Assembly: GCF_001183985.1 (NCBI RefSeq) | Contig: NZ_LFZW01000001.1 | Span: 4,803,621-4,867,620, forward strand | Length of the DNA stretch: 64,000 nt | DNA from: Peribacillus loiseleuriae | GTDB lineage: Bacteria > Bacillota > Bacilli > Bacillales > DSM-1321 | Direction of reading: 5' to 3' | In this document: positions 38,224 to 45,986 of the stretch, one piece after another | Numbering within the stretch: the stretch's first letter is position 1 | Layout of the letters: every line of letters starts with the position of its first letter | The notes under the pieces: model-generated | What the model was told of the DNA's origin: nothing | Seen by the model: only the letters and a program-made list of their open reading frames with translations | The model's database searches: none | Translations under genes and position numbers: made by a program

Positions 38224-40094
38224 CATTCATTTTCAATATAAGTAATGACTGCATCAGTAATCGCAAATAATTCTTTTACTTTCAACTTCCGGTTTTTTGA
38301 TAGTTTGCTAGCTAGCTCTTTATCAATTATCCCCTTTTCTTTTAGCATTCCCCAGTTGTTTTCCCCTGTATCTTCAAAAAATATCTTAGCTAAAATCGCT
38401 GCTGCTTCATCTCTTTTAAGCGGGCCATTCTTTGAATAAATGACTTCAGAATAAACAGTAGAAAACTTGTTGCCAAGTTTATTAATTATTTCAGGATTTA
38501 CACGTTGAATCGAATTGTAGATCATATTCATAAAACGATGCCGAGTGACCCATTCATCAACCATTAAGTCATTTTCATAACCAGCAACGGCTAATCCATA
38601 ATTCATTAACGTTTGAATGGATGGATCAAACCATTCCCCTTTGTATGGATAATCCGTCTTATGATGATCGACGTAAGCACCTTGCTGATTTAATATGTCT
38701 CTTAGTGTACGTATCAGTGCTTTATTTTTACTCATTTCTCGAAAAGAAATATGTTCTTTTAAGGCAAGTGATGCTGCTGCACCTGCTGCTTCACCCGCTG
38801 CCATTCCAGTTGGGACAATACGTGCACTTCCTGCAGCAAGTGAAGAGAAACCTGCTGAGCGGCCTACTACGAGTAATCCATCGATTTTTAGTGGGACTAA
38901 GGAACGGAATGGGATCGCATATTGTTCCGGTTTCGACAGGACATATCCATAATCATGAGGGGACTGTGCCTGGACATCTACTGGATAAGCCCCCCAGCCA
39001 ATGACGTCCCAATGATCTTTATTCGTCCAAACATCAGACATTGGCAGCTGATATTCTGCCATGATATGTCTTGTTTCTCTTACATAAAGCTCCGTTGGAT
39101 AGTTTACAATCTCAGCCTTTTCAAAACCAGGAAACTCCTTCTGTAAAAACGTAAGGATGTGTCGAGTCTCAATCTCGCCTTTTTTTATTGCGTCCTGTTT
39201 TGACTGATGATCTAATCCATCGACGCCAAAGATTTGCAAAGCATTTATATAATAATCATCATCGATTTTTACTAGATTTAAACCTCGTAATCTTGTATTC
39301 TCTTCTACTGGCTTATAATCATAATGAAGATTGGTAAAGCCCCATGCTACTGTATTGGTTACCTCGGCTGGGCCAAACTTTTCGGACTTTGCCGTTTTTT
39401 TGATTTGCTTCCAATCGACGTTTTTCAAATGTATCATTAACGTGACAGCCATTTTTTTATCCTTGATGCCAATATCTTCTCCACCAGTAAAATACGGTAC
39501 ATGCGACATTGCCGCAAAATCAGCGTCTTGAGTGGCATCGATAAACGAATGTCCTTTTACTTCAAATTCACCATATTCGTTTTTTAGCTTTACAGCCGCT
39601 ACCCGATTATGATCCAAGATTGATTCCACAACTTTGGTTTCTGCTGATAGGGTAATGTTCGGTTCATCGTCTACTAACTTTTTAAAAGCAACTTTTGCCT
39701 CTAAAATCCCAAAGGCGTTTTTGCGACCAATAAATTGGTTCCATTGTTCATAGATTCCCTGGCTCACCGGCTGACCATCTTCTCCTTGTGGTACATCAAT
39801 AAAATTCAACATTCCATACGTAAATAAGCCACCTAATTCCTCGCGATCTTCGATGAGCAGCGTCTTTGCACCATTACGTGCAGCTGATACGGCAGCAGCA
39901 ACCCCTTCCGGCTCACCACCAATGACGATTACATCATATTCTTCATCAAAGTTTTTAACCGGTTCTGGTTGTTTATATGTAGAGATATATTTTTTAACTT
40001 CTGGCGTTTTCATTATTGAGAATAATCTATTGCCACCAACCGCTGCCACAATCACAAACAATAAAGCTACTATACATCTAACTATTTTTTTCAT
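38223..40094 (-). CDS. Exported FAD-dependent oxidoreductase with SLH-like tail
   Basis: The 623-residue protein begins with a signal or anchor segment (MKKIVRCIVALLFVIVAAVGG). It then has an FAD-binding Rossmann start, YDVIVIGGEPEGVAAAVSAAR, with ELGGLFTYGMLN, of the FAD_oxidored family. The second FAD motif reads LKIDGLLVVGRSAGFSSLA with GMAAGEAAGAAA. The last 70 residues contain a weak SLH-like unit (LKRDEAAAILAKIF) not typical of the family. The N-terminal leader places a flavoenzyme outside the membrane, which is uncommon; Tat-type RR is absent, so the FAD loading route is unclear. The substrate is unknown. Its position beside csaB suggests a surface role, which is inference. Confidence 0.8.
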   Translation of the reverse strand: MKKIVRCIVALLFVIVAAVGGNRLFSIMKTPEVKKYISTYKQPEPVKNFDEEYDVIVIGGEPEGVAAAVSAARNGAKTLLIEDREELGGLFTYGMLNFIDVPQGEDGQPVSQGIYEQWNQFIGRKNAFGILEAKVAFKKLVDDEPNITLSAETKVVESILDHNRVAAVKLKNEYGEFEVKGHSFIDATQDADFAAMSHVPYFTGGEDIGIKDKKMAVTLMIHLKNVDWKQIKKTAKSEKFGPAEVTNTVAWGFTNLHYDYKPVEENTRLRGLNLVKIDDDYYINALQIFGVDGLDHQSKQDAIKKGEIETRHILTFLQKEFPGFEKAEIVNYPTELYVRETRHIMAEYQLPMSDVWTNKDHWDVIGWGAYPVDVQAQSPHDYGYVLSKPEQYAIPFRSLVPLKIDGLLVVGRSAGFSSLAAGSARIVPTGMAAGEAAGAAASLALKEHISFREMSKNKALIRTLRDILNQQGAYVDHHKTDYPYKGEWFDPSIQTLMNYGLAVAGYENDLMVDEWVTRHRFMNMIYNSIQRVNPEIINKLGNKFSTVYSEVIYSKNGPLKRDEAAAILAKIFFEDTGENNWGMLKEKGIIDKELASKLSKNRKLKVKELFAITDAVITYIENE

Positions 40095-40375
40095 AGACTC
40101 TCCTTAAAACTGGATTTCCATATATTCATATCCTATATTTGTAACAAAAAACCAGGACAATTGTTTTAGCTTAATACTTTAAGTACAAAATCGCAACCAT
40201 CTTATTCACTATTTTTTTGGATTTCTTTGAAAGTTTCCCTCATTAAACTTGATCCAAACATACATTTGAATCGGATTGTTTTAAAAAAAGTAGTAAAGTA
40301 TCATTATTTTTGTAATTTTTTGGAGTTGATTTTCATATCTCACTTTAACTAACCATCATAGAGGGGACGAAAAAA

Positions 40376-40400
40376 ACTACTGATGGAGGTTTCACTTTAT
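40376..40400 (-). repeat. Dispersed repeat, copy D
   Basis: ACTACTGATGGAGGTTTCACTTTAT is the most diverged of the four copies. It lies in the 500-bp gap upstream of the FAD oxidoreductase gene, which otherwise shows only AT-rich sequence and the hairpin at 40517. Confidence 0.35.
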
Positions 40401-40516
40401 ATAAGGGGGAGATTTAGTTGATTTTCAACTCGTTCGAGTTTATATTTGTGTTTCTTCCAACTGTTTTGTCATTTATTTCATAAGATATCTTTATCCAAGT
40501 TCGCTTAATGATAAGA

Positions 40517-40552
40517 GAGCTGATCCCCATACTAGTTATACGGGATCAGCTC
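40517..40552. terminator. Strong hairpin GAGCTGATCCC / GGGATCAGCTC
   Basis: An 11-bp stem around CATACTAGTTATAC has moderately T-rich exits on both strands. No gene ends immediately beside it. It may end transcripts of the structured island that follows on the minus strand. Confidence 0.6.
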
Positions 40553-41108
40553 TTATTTAAATACATTTATTTAGTGTTGAATCATTTCAATCGATTAATA
40601 CGACATCATTCTGGGGAATTAAGTCGTTAGATAGTTGTTACTGACTGCATCCCTTCGCTCCCATCTGTTTTATCCTCACTCTATATTACTATAGAGCTAC
40701 AAGCGGCAGATGATCAACACTACTATGGATGCGCCGCCGCCTTGCTGACTTCAATGGCGCTAACCCGCCTCTTCCAGCAAGACCTCAAACGTTCCGTTAT
40801 TCTTATCCCTCAACACAGTTGACAGTGTACAAGTGACAGTTAACAGTACGAAGAACTTGCCCCCCACTATTAACTATAAACTCTCCACTTTCAACTGCTC
40901 TTTTGACAGCCTTAGGTTTCCACTACTCAGGTGTGAGAACGACCGGTTTAACAGACCAATTCGTCCGATCGCCATTGAACCATTTCAGATTCAAGGATGA
41001 CTGCTCAACTCCTAGCTTGATTCGTAACAGCCACTACCTCACCCTGCTTCTACATGGATTCGTCGCCTAACCATAGCTGCCTTTTAAGGAGCCCCGCGGT
41101 TTTGTAAT

Positions 41109-41532
41109 GGATAGTTGACAGTTAGTTAGAAGTCAGGATTTTGTTCGGATGTTTTGATGATGGATGTGAGCAGTTTTATTAGCTCGGTGGCATCTTTTAG
41201 TAATGACTTGCCTAGTTTTTCATCCAAGTAATCTGTTGCGATAAGCAATTCAAGCCAATATTGAGTCTCCGCTACTTCTTTTAGAGAAATGCTTAATTTG
41301 GCAATAAAGTCTTTTTTACTTTGACCTTCCAATGCTTCCCGAATGTTTGCCCCAATACTTGTACCAGACTTCAAAACTTGTTTAGAAAGAACATACCCCT
41401 TCTTTTCAGTAACTAAGTATTGATTCAGTCTTACAATCCGTATCGCAAACTTAAACGCCTTATCATCAACAATACTTCTACTCATAAGCCCTCCAAACTA
41501 TCAACTCTTAAACTGTCAACTGTACACTATCC
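41109..41532. repeat. Inverted repeats bounding the S23 insertion
   Basis: GGATAGTTGACAGTTAGTTA at 41109-41128 is repeated on the opposite strand as GGATAGTGTACAGTTGACAG at 41513-41532. In RNA the two ends would pair, as the ends of 23S rRNA intervening sequences do. The left repeat abuts the S23 stop codon. A related scar without ORF lies at about 40816-40896. Confidence 0.6.
41126..41485 (-). CDS. Four-helix-bundle protein, S23 (23S rRNA intervening sequence) family
   Basis: The 119-residue ORF (MSRSIVDDKAFKFAIRIVRL...) has the S23 family hallmarks SGTSIGANIREALEGQSKKDFIAKLSI and LKEVAETQYWLELL. S23 proteins are encoded inside intervening sequences of 23S rRNA helices and in other insertions; they form pentameric helical bundles and their role is unknown. 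The related Avd protein serves diversity-generating retroelements, but no reverse transcriptase is present here. The gene is bounded by inverted repeats inside a structured-RNA-like island. A GGAGGG site precedes the start. Confidence 0.85.
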   Translation of the reverse strand: MSRSIVDDKAFKFAIRIVRLNQYLVTEKKGYVLSKQVLKSGTSIGANIREALEGQSKKDFIAKLSISLKEVAETQYWLELLIATDYLDEKLGKSLLKDATELIKLLTSIIKTSEQNPDF

Positions 41533-41727
41533 ACTACTTCCCCTACGTCTTCACCTGACTTCACCCCTTTGGCCTGTTAGTGCCGCTTTGGATGCAGGAG
41601 GATTAGGCAAATGCAAGTTGTCTGTTTGCACTAGAAGGTCTTTCACCTTCTTATTCAAAATAACAGTTGGAAAATGAATTTTCCGCTTATTTCACCAGGA
41701 TATCTGGCTTATAAAGCAACGTTTCGT

Positions 41728-42378
41728 TTAATTTTGTTCAGGAGTGGTTTCTTCACTACGGTGGATAAATAAAGCCATATCCCCTCGTTTTACTGTTTCA
41801 TTTGGAGAAAAAGTGGTTGAGGTTGTACCCACTGCAATGTTATTTTTTAGTAAAGCTGGGATGTAAGAAGCATACCAAGCTTCTGCATCAATATCCTTAA
41901 ATGGATTGTCGACTAATTTTTCTTCTTGAAGCTTGTAACCGGTAACAATCATTGCAGCTACTTCGGCTCTTGTTACTGGCTTGTCGGGCTTAAATGTTCC
42001 ATCTTTATAACCACTAATCACACCAGCTTCTGTGAGTGCTGCTACAGCATGATAGTAATACGAACTTATTTTCACATCCGTGAAGCTAGGTTTGCTTACA
42101 TCGGCTGTATCCAGCCCTAAAACCTTCGCTAAAATCACTGCGGCTTGTCCGCGATTTAACTTCTCTAAAGGTTTAAAGCTCCCATCTGGAAACCCGTTAA
42201 TGATCTTCTTTTCAGATAAACTTGAAACTGCTTGATAGTATAGACTTCCCGGCTTTACATCAGAAAAGGACGCGGTACCCGTATCACTTGCCTGTGCTGA
42301 CTGAACAGATACAATGGACCCTGCTGCAATTGTTGCAGCAAAAGCTGTGTTAACTATTTTTTTCGTATGCTTCCCCAA
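41728..42378 (-). CDS. Secreted protein of three SLH domains, probable anchor half of the split 5'-nucleotidase
   Basis: The 216-residue product has signal peptide MGKHTKKIVNTAFAATIAAGS...AQA, then three SLH domains (LNRGQAAVILAKVL, VTRAEVAAMIV, VKRGDMALFIHRSE) and stops eight residues later (EETTPEQN). It has no effector domain. Proteins with this SLH block usually continue directly into a catalytic domain after FIHRSE. The nucleotidase just upstream on the same strand lacks exactly such an N-terminus. It may be translated as it stands, giving a bare SLH protein that occupies the wall polymer. Confidence 0.85.
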   Translation of the reverse strand: MGKHTKKIVNTAFAATIAAGSIVSVQSAQASDTGTASFSDVKPGSLYYQAVSSLSEKKIINGFPDGSFKPLEKLNRGQAAVILAKVLGLDTADVSKPSFTDVKISSYYYHAVAALTEAGVISGYKDGTFKPDKPVTRAEVAAMIVTGYKLQEEKLVDNPFKDIDAEAWYASYIPALLKNNIAVGTTSTTFSPNETVKRGDMALFIHRSEETTPEQN

Positions 42379-42491
42379 AATAATACCCCCAATTATTAAT
42401 CTGCGTTTTAAGTTGGCCTAACAGCCTCTCTTGACTTGCATGATTAGTTCTTGTTATCTTGTCTCTAAAAGTTTATGGTGCGTAACATCCA

Positions 42492-44039
42492 TTACTTCGC
42501 TCCAGCAGTATCCTGTACGCGACCTTCTATAGTCGGATTTACCGTTTTAAGCTTAGCTACATAATCTCTCAAGTTCTCCCAATCAGACAATCCAAGATCC
42601 GTTACTCTTCCTTCTTCATAGGCTTTCGCAAATACAGTGAAACCGTCGCCGCCTTTAGCCGTAAATGCGTTTGTCGCGACAATATACTCAGCAGTCTTAT
42701 TCAACTCTGAATATGTACCATCTGCGCCTTTCACTTCGACTTTAACCACTCTACTGTTCGCAGCCTTCGTACTGTCAAACGTGAATTTCAACCCAGACAT
42801 ATGAAGGAAACCACCGTTTTCTTTCGGAGCCTGACTCACACTATGCTCTAGGGCTTCAATGATTTCTGCACCAGTCAGCTTCATTGTCGCAAGTGTATTA
42901 CCGAAAGGCAGCACTGTTAAGATATCACCAATTGTAATTTCCCCTTGATCGATTGCAGCTCGGATTCCACCACCATTTTGGAAAGCAATTACGGTATCTT
43001 TATTGAATTCCTTAGCTTTATCAAGCATAGCATCTGTGATTAAATTACCAAGTTCGGTCTCATTTTTTCTGGCACTTGGCTTTTTATCATCTCCGCCATC
43101 ACGTGGATTAGCCAGCTCCATTACGGCCGTTGCTCCAGATGGCGTATTTTTCACATCTTCTATTTTTGAAGAATAAGGTTTTAAAAGTTCAGCTGCTTCT
43201 GGATCATCCTGTTTATCTGCCACTTTAATTAACTTACCTGCTTGTCCAATGACCTTGCCATTTTTGTCAAAACTGACATCTAGCGTACCTAAAAAGTCAC
43301 CATACTGATAGCCCTGCACAATAACCGTCGGATCTTTCTCCGCTCCCTTATCATTCTTCGTAATGACAACAGGTGCATCAAGTTGAGTATGACTGTGTCC
43401 GCCAATAATGACGTCAATTCCTTCAACCTTTTCGGCCAGAAGCAAATCGTTATCATAGGCAGGATTGTCATCAAAACCAATATGGCTGACAGCTACAATT
43501 TTATTAACCCCTTGACCGGAAAAAGCAGCAACTGCCTTTCTAGCTTCTTCAAGATAGTTTTTGAATTCCACTTTCTCAGGGCTTGCAATATCCTTTGTTT
43601 CTTCCGTGGTTAATCCGAAGAATCCAACCTTTTCACCATTAATTACCTTAATGATGCCATTGTAAACCTTTCCGTTCTCCGGCTTACTTGAAATTAAATC
43701 ACTGAATAACCCTGTAAAGTTTTCATCTTTTGAAAAGTCCACATTAGAACTGACAAATGGGAACTTGGCACCTTTAATAAAGTCTGCCAATGCTTTATGG
43801 CCTTCTTTACTTGAGCCTAAATCAAACTCATGGTTACCAAATGTCATTACATCATATTTCATTAAATTCATAAACGTGAGATCCGCTTGCCCTTTAAACT
43901 CATTGAAGTACAATGTTCCTGAGAATACATCCCCTGCATCAATCAGCAGTGCTTGTGGTTTTTCAGCTCGAACCTCTTTCACTGCTGTGACACGTTTGGC
44001 CACATTGTCTAAATGAGCGTGAGTGTCATTCGTGTGCAT
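42492..44039 (-). CDS. 5'-nucleotidase/2',3'-cyclic phosphodiesterase lacking its signal and anchor
   Basis: The ORF of 515 residues has the metallophosphatase motifs HTNDTHAHL, DAGDVFSG, FGNHEFD, SHIGFD and GGHSHTQ and the C-terminal 5_nucleotid_C domain (VIAFQNGGGIRAAID, YIVATNAFTAKGGDGF). Coding continues upstream of the ATG as SNATFQLSL to 44066, where group II intron domains V-VI begin. The natural N-terminus is therefore missing: there is no signal peptide and no good ribosome binding site. Such enzymes act outside the cell on nucleotides. The probable missing part (signal peptide and SLH domains) is the next ORF downstream, at 42378-41728, so the two exons are in permuted order. Expression as a cytoplasmic fragment is possible but doubtful. 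Confidence 0.85.
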   Translation of the reverse strand: MHTNDTHAHLDNVAKRVTAVKEVRAEKPQALLIDAGDVFSGTLYFNEFKGQADLTFMNLMKYDVMTFGNHEFDLGSSKEGHKALADFIKGAKFPFVSSNVDFSKDENFTGLFSDLISSKPENGKVYNGIIKVINGEKVGFFGLTTEETKDIASPEKVEFKNYLEEARKAVAAFSGQGVNKIVAVSHIGFDDNPAYDNDLLLAEKVEGIDVIIGGHSHTQLDAPVVITKNDKGAEKDPTVIVQGYQYGDFLGTLDVSFDKNGKVIGQAGKLIKVADKQDDPEAAELLKPYSSKIEDVKNTPSGATAVMELANPRDGGDDKKPSARKNETELGNLITDAMLDKAKEFNKDTVIAFQNGGGIRAAIDQGEITIGDILTVLPFGNTLATMKLTGAEIIEALEHSVSQAPKENGGFLHMSGLKFTFDSTKAANSRVVKVEVKGADGTYSELNKTAEYIVATNAFTAKGGDGFTVFAKAYEEGRVTDLGLSDWENLRDYVAKLKTVNPTIEGRVQDTAGAK

Positions 44040-44066
44040 TAAAGATAATTGAAAAGTTGCATTGCT

Positions 44067-44123
44067 ATTCCCAGCTCACACTGGGCCTACACCGTACGGG
44101 CGCCTTTTAGCGCATACGGCGTG
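44067..44123 (-). ncRNA. Group II intron domains V-VI
   Basis: On the minus strand 44123-44089 reads CACGCCGUAUGCG, CUAAAAGG, CGCCCGUACGGUGU. It matches the 34-nt domain V consensus (GCCGUAUGCG, GAAA-like loop, CGUACGG) with a CGC catalytic triad. CCCAG..CTGGG follows as a short domain VI-like stem, and the intron would end in GGGAAT (AY) at 44067. The next base starts coding sequence of the nucleotidase. Only about 40 bp of further intron-like sequence is present upstream; domains I-IV and the maturase are absent here. Confidence 0.72.
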
Positions 44124-44303
44124 CCATCAGTTATTCCATCTTGCACTTAATTCCCCATTTAAATATATCATCATTATGCTTGTAAAATATTAATTTTATG
44201 TAAATGCGTGTAAGATTCCCTTTGATGCGACTTGATTTCGTAACCGTTAGATTACTCCAATATTTATCAGCTATGTTAAATAATACGGTTATAAAAAATT
44301 TTT

Positions 44304-44343
44304 GGCTCATTCATGTGAAACCGTGGTTTCGCATGAATGAGCC
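44304..44343. terminator. Strong bidirectional hairpin
   Basis: A 19-bp stem, GGCTCATTCATGTGAAACC with GGTTTCGCATGAATGAGCC (one G-U pair), is flanked by T runs on the left and AAAATC on the right. On the minus strand it ends the LysM-NlpC/P60 transcript. The 350-bp gap holds otherwise only the intron remnant and AT-rich sequence. Confidence 0.8.
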
Positions 44344-44390
44344 AAAATCTTAAAGTTTAAGCCCTGGTCGATTACTTTACGTTCGTTTTA

Positions 44391-45653
44391 TTACAAACTC
44401 TTATACCCCATAATTCTATTTTTAAAGTATGAATTATTAATAGATGTTACTGTTACACCTTGACTTGAACTGGCATGAATAAATTCATTATTTCCTAAAT
44501 AGATTCCCATATGTGAAACAATTGCTTTACTATTTGTTGTTGTATCAAAGAATATTAAGTCTCCTGGCTGTGGTGCCTTTACATTCTTACCCATATCAAA
44601 ATAAGTAGAAGATGAAACACGGGAAACCTGATAGCCAGCTTTTTTTAATACATAATAGATGAAACCGCTGCAGTCAAAACCACTAGGTGATGAGCCAGCC
44701 CATGAGTAAGGGGAACCGGTTAGCTCTTTTGCTATCTTAATTAATTCCGATGAAGATTGTGTATTGTTAACAACATTATCAGGCTTGACTGTAGTAGAAG
44801 CTTCAGAAGATATTAAACTACTATCAATAACTAAAGATTGTCCTAGATAAATCGTATCAGTGGTTAAATTATTAATCGCTTTCAACTGATTAATCGTCAT
44901 GCTGTACTTTGAAGCTATTTTAGATAAAGTGTCACCAGCTGTTACCGTGTATGTTTCACTGCCGTTTTGAGGCTGAGTTGGTTTAACAACGCTTTGTTCG
45001 GTGGCCTCTACACTCGGTGTAGTAACACTGTTCGTTTCGGTAGACTTTTCAAGCTGAAGGACTTGTCCAAGATAGATTTGGTCTGAGCTAAGTTTATTAA
45101 TGCTTTTTAAGTTTACGACTGTCGTATTATTATTGCTTGCAATTTTCCAAAGACTATCTCCGGTCTTCACTGTATGCGATTGGTCTTTTGAAGGTTGGCT
45201 CGTCTCAGTTTTTGGTAATTCAACTACAGTCGTCCCTTGTGTTTCTGAGACGATCAGCTTATCTCCTGGATAGATAACGGTAGAAGTAAGACTATTTAAG
45301 TTTTTCAATTCACCGAGCGTAATTCCATATTTATTTGCAATTTTTGTTAAATTATCACCAGAAACTACAGTATGTACGGTTGTATTCATTTTATTAAACG
45401 TTATTTGTGATGCAGTCTTTACCTCTGTTGGGGTAGATGTATGATCCATTAACAAGACCTGGTTTACATAAATAGCATCGGATTCTAGCTTATTTAGTTC
45501 TTTTATTTTTGCTACAGTCGTCTTATTAGCTTGGGCAATTTTATGTAGACTATCTCCTTTTTTTACCGTGTATGAATCAGCAAAAGCAGATGGTGCGATT
45601 ATTGAGGATAATACTGCGACTGTCGAAATCGTGTAAAGGGTTTTCTTCATCAT
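44391..45653 (-). CDS. LysM-repeat NlpC/P60 D,L-endopeptidase
   Basis: The 420-residue product has signal peptide MMKKTLYTISTVAVLSS...AFA, four LysM domains at about 26-70, 91-135, 158-202 and 234-278 (YTVKKGDSLHKIAQANKTT and similar) separated by Ser/Thr-rich linkers, and a C-terminal NlpC/P60 domain. The catalytic Cys is in SGFDCSGFIYYV, the His in VSHMGIYLG, and a second His in EFIHASSSQG. Architecture and length resemble B. subtilis LytE, LytF and CwlS, which open peptidoglycan during growth and cell separation. Unlike the SLH enzymes it binds glycan directly. It is monocistronic, with a terminator on each side. Confidence 0.93.
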   Translation of the reverse strand: MMKKTLYTISTVAVLSSIIAPSAFADSYTVKKGDSLHKIAQANKTTVAKIKELNKLESDAIYVNQVLLMDHTSTPTEVKTASQITFNKMNTTVHTVVSGDNLTKIANKYGITLGELKNLNSLTSTVIYPGDKLIVSETQGTTVVELPKTETSQPSKDQSHTVKTGDSLWKIASNNNTTVVNLKSINKLSSDQIYLGQVLQLEKSTETNSVTTPSVEATEQSVVKPTQPQNGSETYTVTAGDTLSKIASKYSMTINQLKAINNLTTDTIYLGQSLVIDSSLISSEASTTVKPDNVVNNTQSSSELIKIAKELTGSPYSWAGSSPSGFDCSGFIYYVLKKAGYQVSRVSSSTYFDMGKNVKAPQPGDLIFFDTTTNSKAIVSHMGIYLGNNEFIHASSSQGVTVTSINNSYFKNRIMGYKSL

Positions 45654-45908
45654 TCCCCATCCTTTAATATGTAATTAATCTTAATTTTAGCAAATTTTAT
45701 GTCAGAAAAATTATTACATTTATGTTACAAACGGTAAATATTGATTTATATTGTAGAAAATACGTTTGAAACTACATATTTTGCTAATCTTTTATGACTG
45801 ATTATGCTCTTTTTCACTATTTAATAGAATTTCAATTTAAAGCCATGTACCTAGATTACAGTAGCATTTCTACCTATCTCTATTACTCTGTTGATTTTTC
45901 ACATAAAA

Positions 45909-45950
45909 AAGGAACCTAAACTCTATGATTAAATCGAATTTAGGTTCCTT
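45909..45950 (-). terminator. Terminator of the PBP3 gene
   Basis: AAGGAACCTAAA pairs with TTTAGGTTCCTT; on the minus strand it is followed by TTTTTTATG. It lies 37 bp after the stop codon. Confidence 0.85.
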
Positions 45951-45986
45951 CACTTAATAGATATTTATCTGTCGAATCTCACTCGT

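Larger units (their letters stand above)
40600..41635 (-). ncRNA. Structured RNA-like island, probable group II intron 5' part (DI-DIV) remnant
   Basis: This region is richer in GC than its surroundings, has no long ORF apart from the S23 gene, and is full of short stems: CTCTATA/TATAGAG, GCGGC/GCCGC, TTGAA/TTCAA, TGCAA/TTGCA and AGAAGGT/ACCTTCT just outside. Read on the minus strand it starts near GTGCAAACAG at 41631, close to the group II 5' consensus GUGYG. It lies directly downstream of the SLH ORF on the same strand. A group II domain V sits 2.4 kb away beside the 3' half of the same presumed gene. Assignment to group II is inference; the alternatives are another large structured RNA or decayed mobile-element DNA. 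Confidence 0.4.

Noticed and set aside
38060..38270. Short ORFs over the csaB/FAD oxidoreductase junction
   Set aside because: They overlap a REP hairpin and a bidirectional terminator and have no start signals.
41126..41485. Diversity-generating retroelement (Avd-like four-helix protein)
   Set aside because: No reverse transcriptase, template repeat or variable repeat was found nearby; the flanking inverted repeats fit an S23 intervening sequence.
40600..41720. rRNA gene fragment around the S23 ORF
   Set aside because: No recognisable 16S or 23S core sequence was seen in the flanks.
41631..41731. Exact 5' splice site joining the SLH ORF to an intron
   Set aside because: The nearest GUGYG-like start (GTGCA at 41631) is about 100 bp beyond the in-frame TAA, so I do not claim a precise junction.
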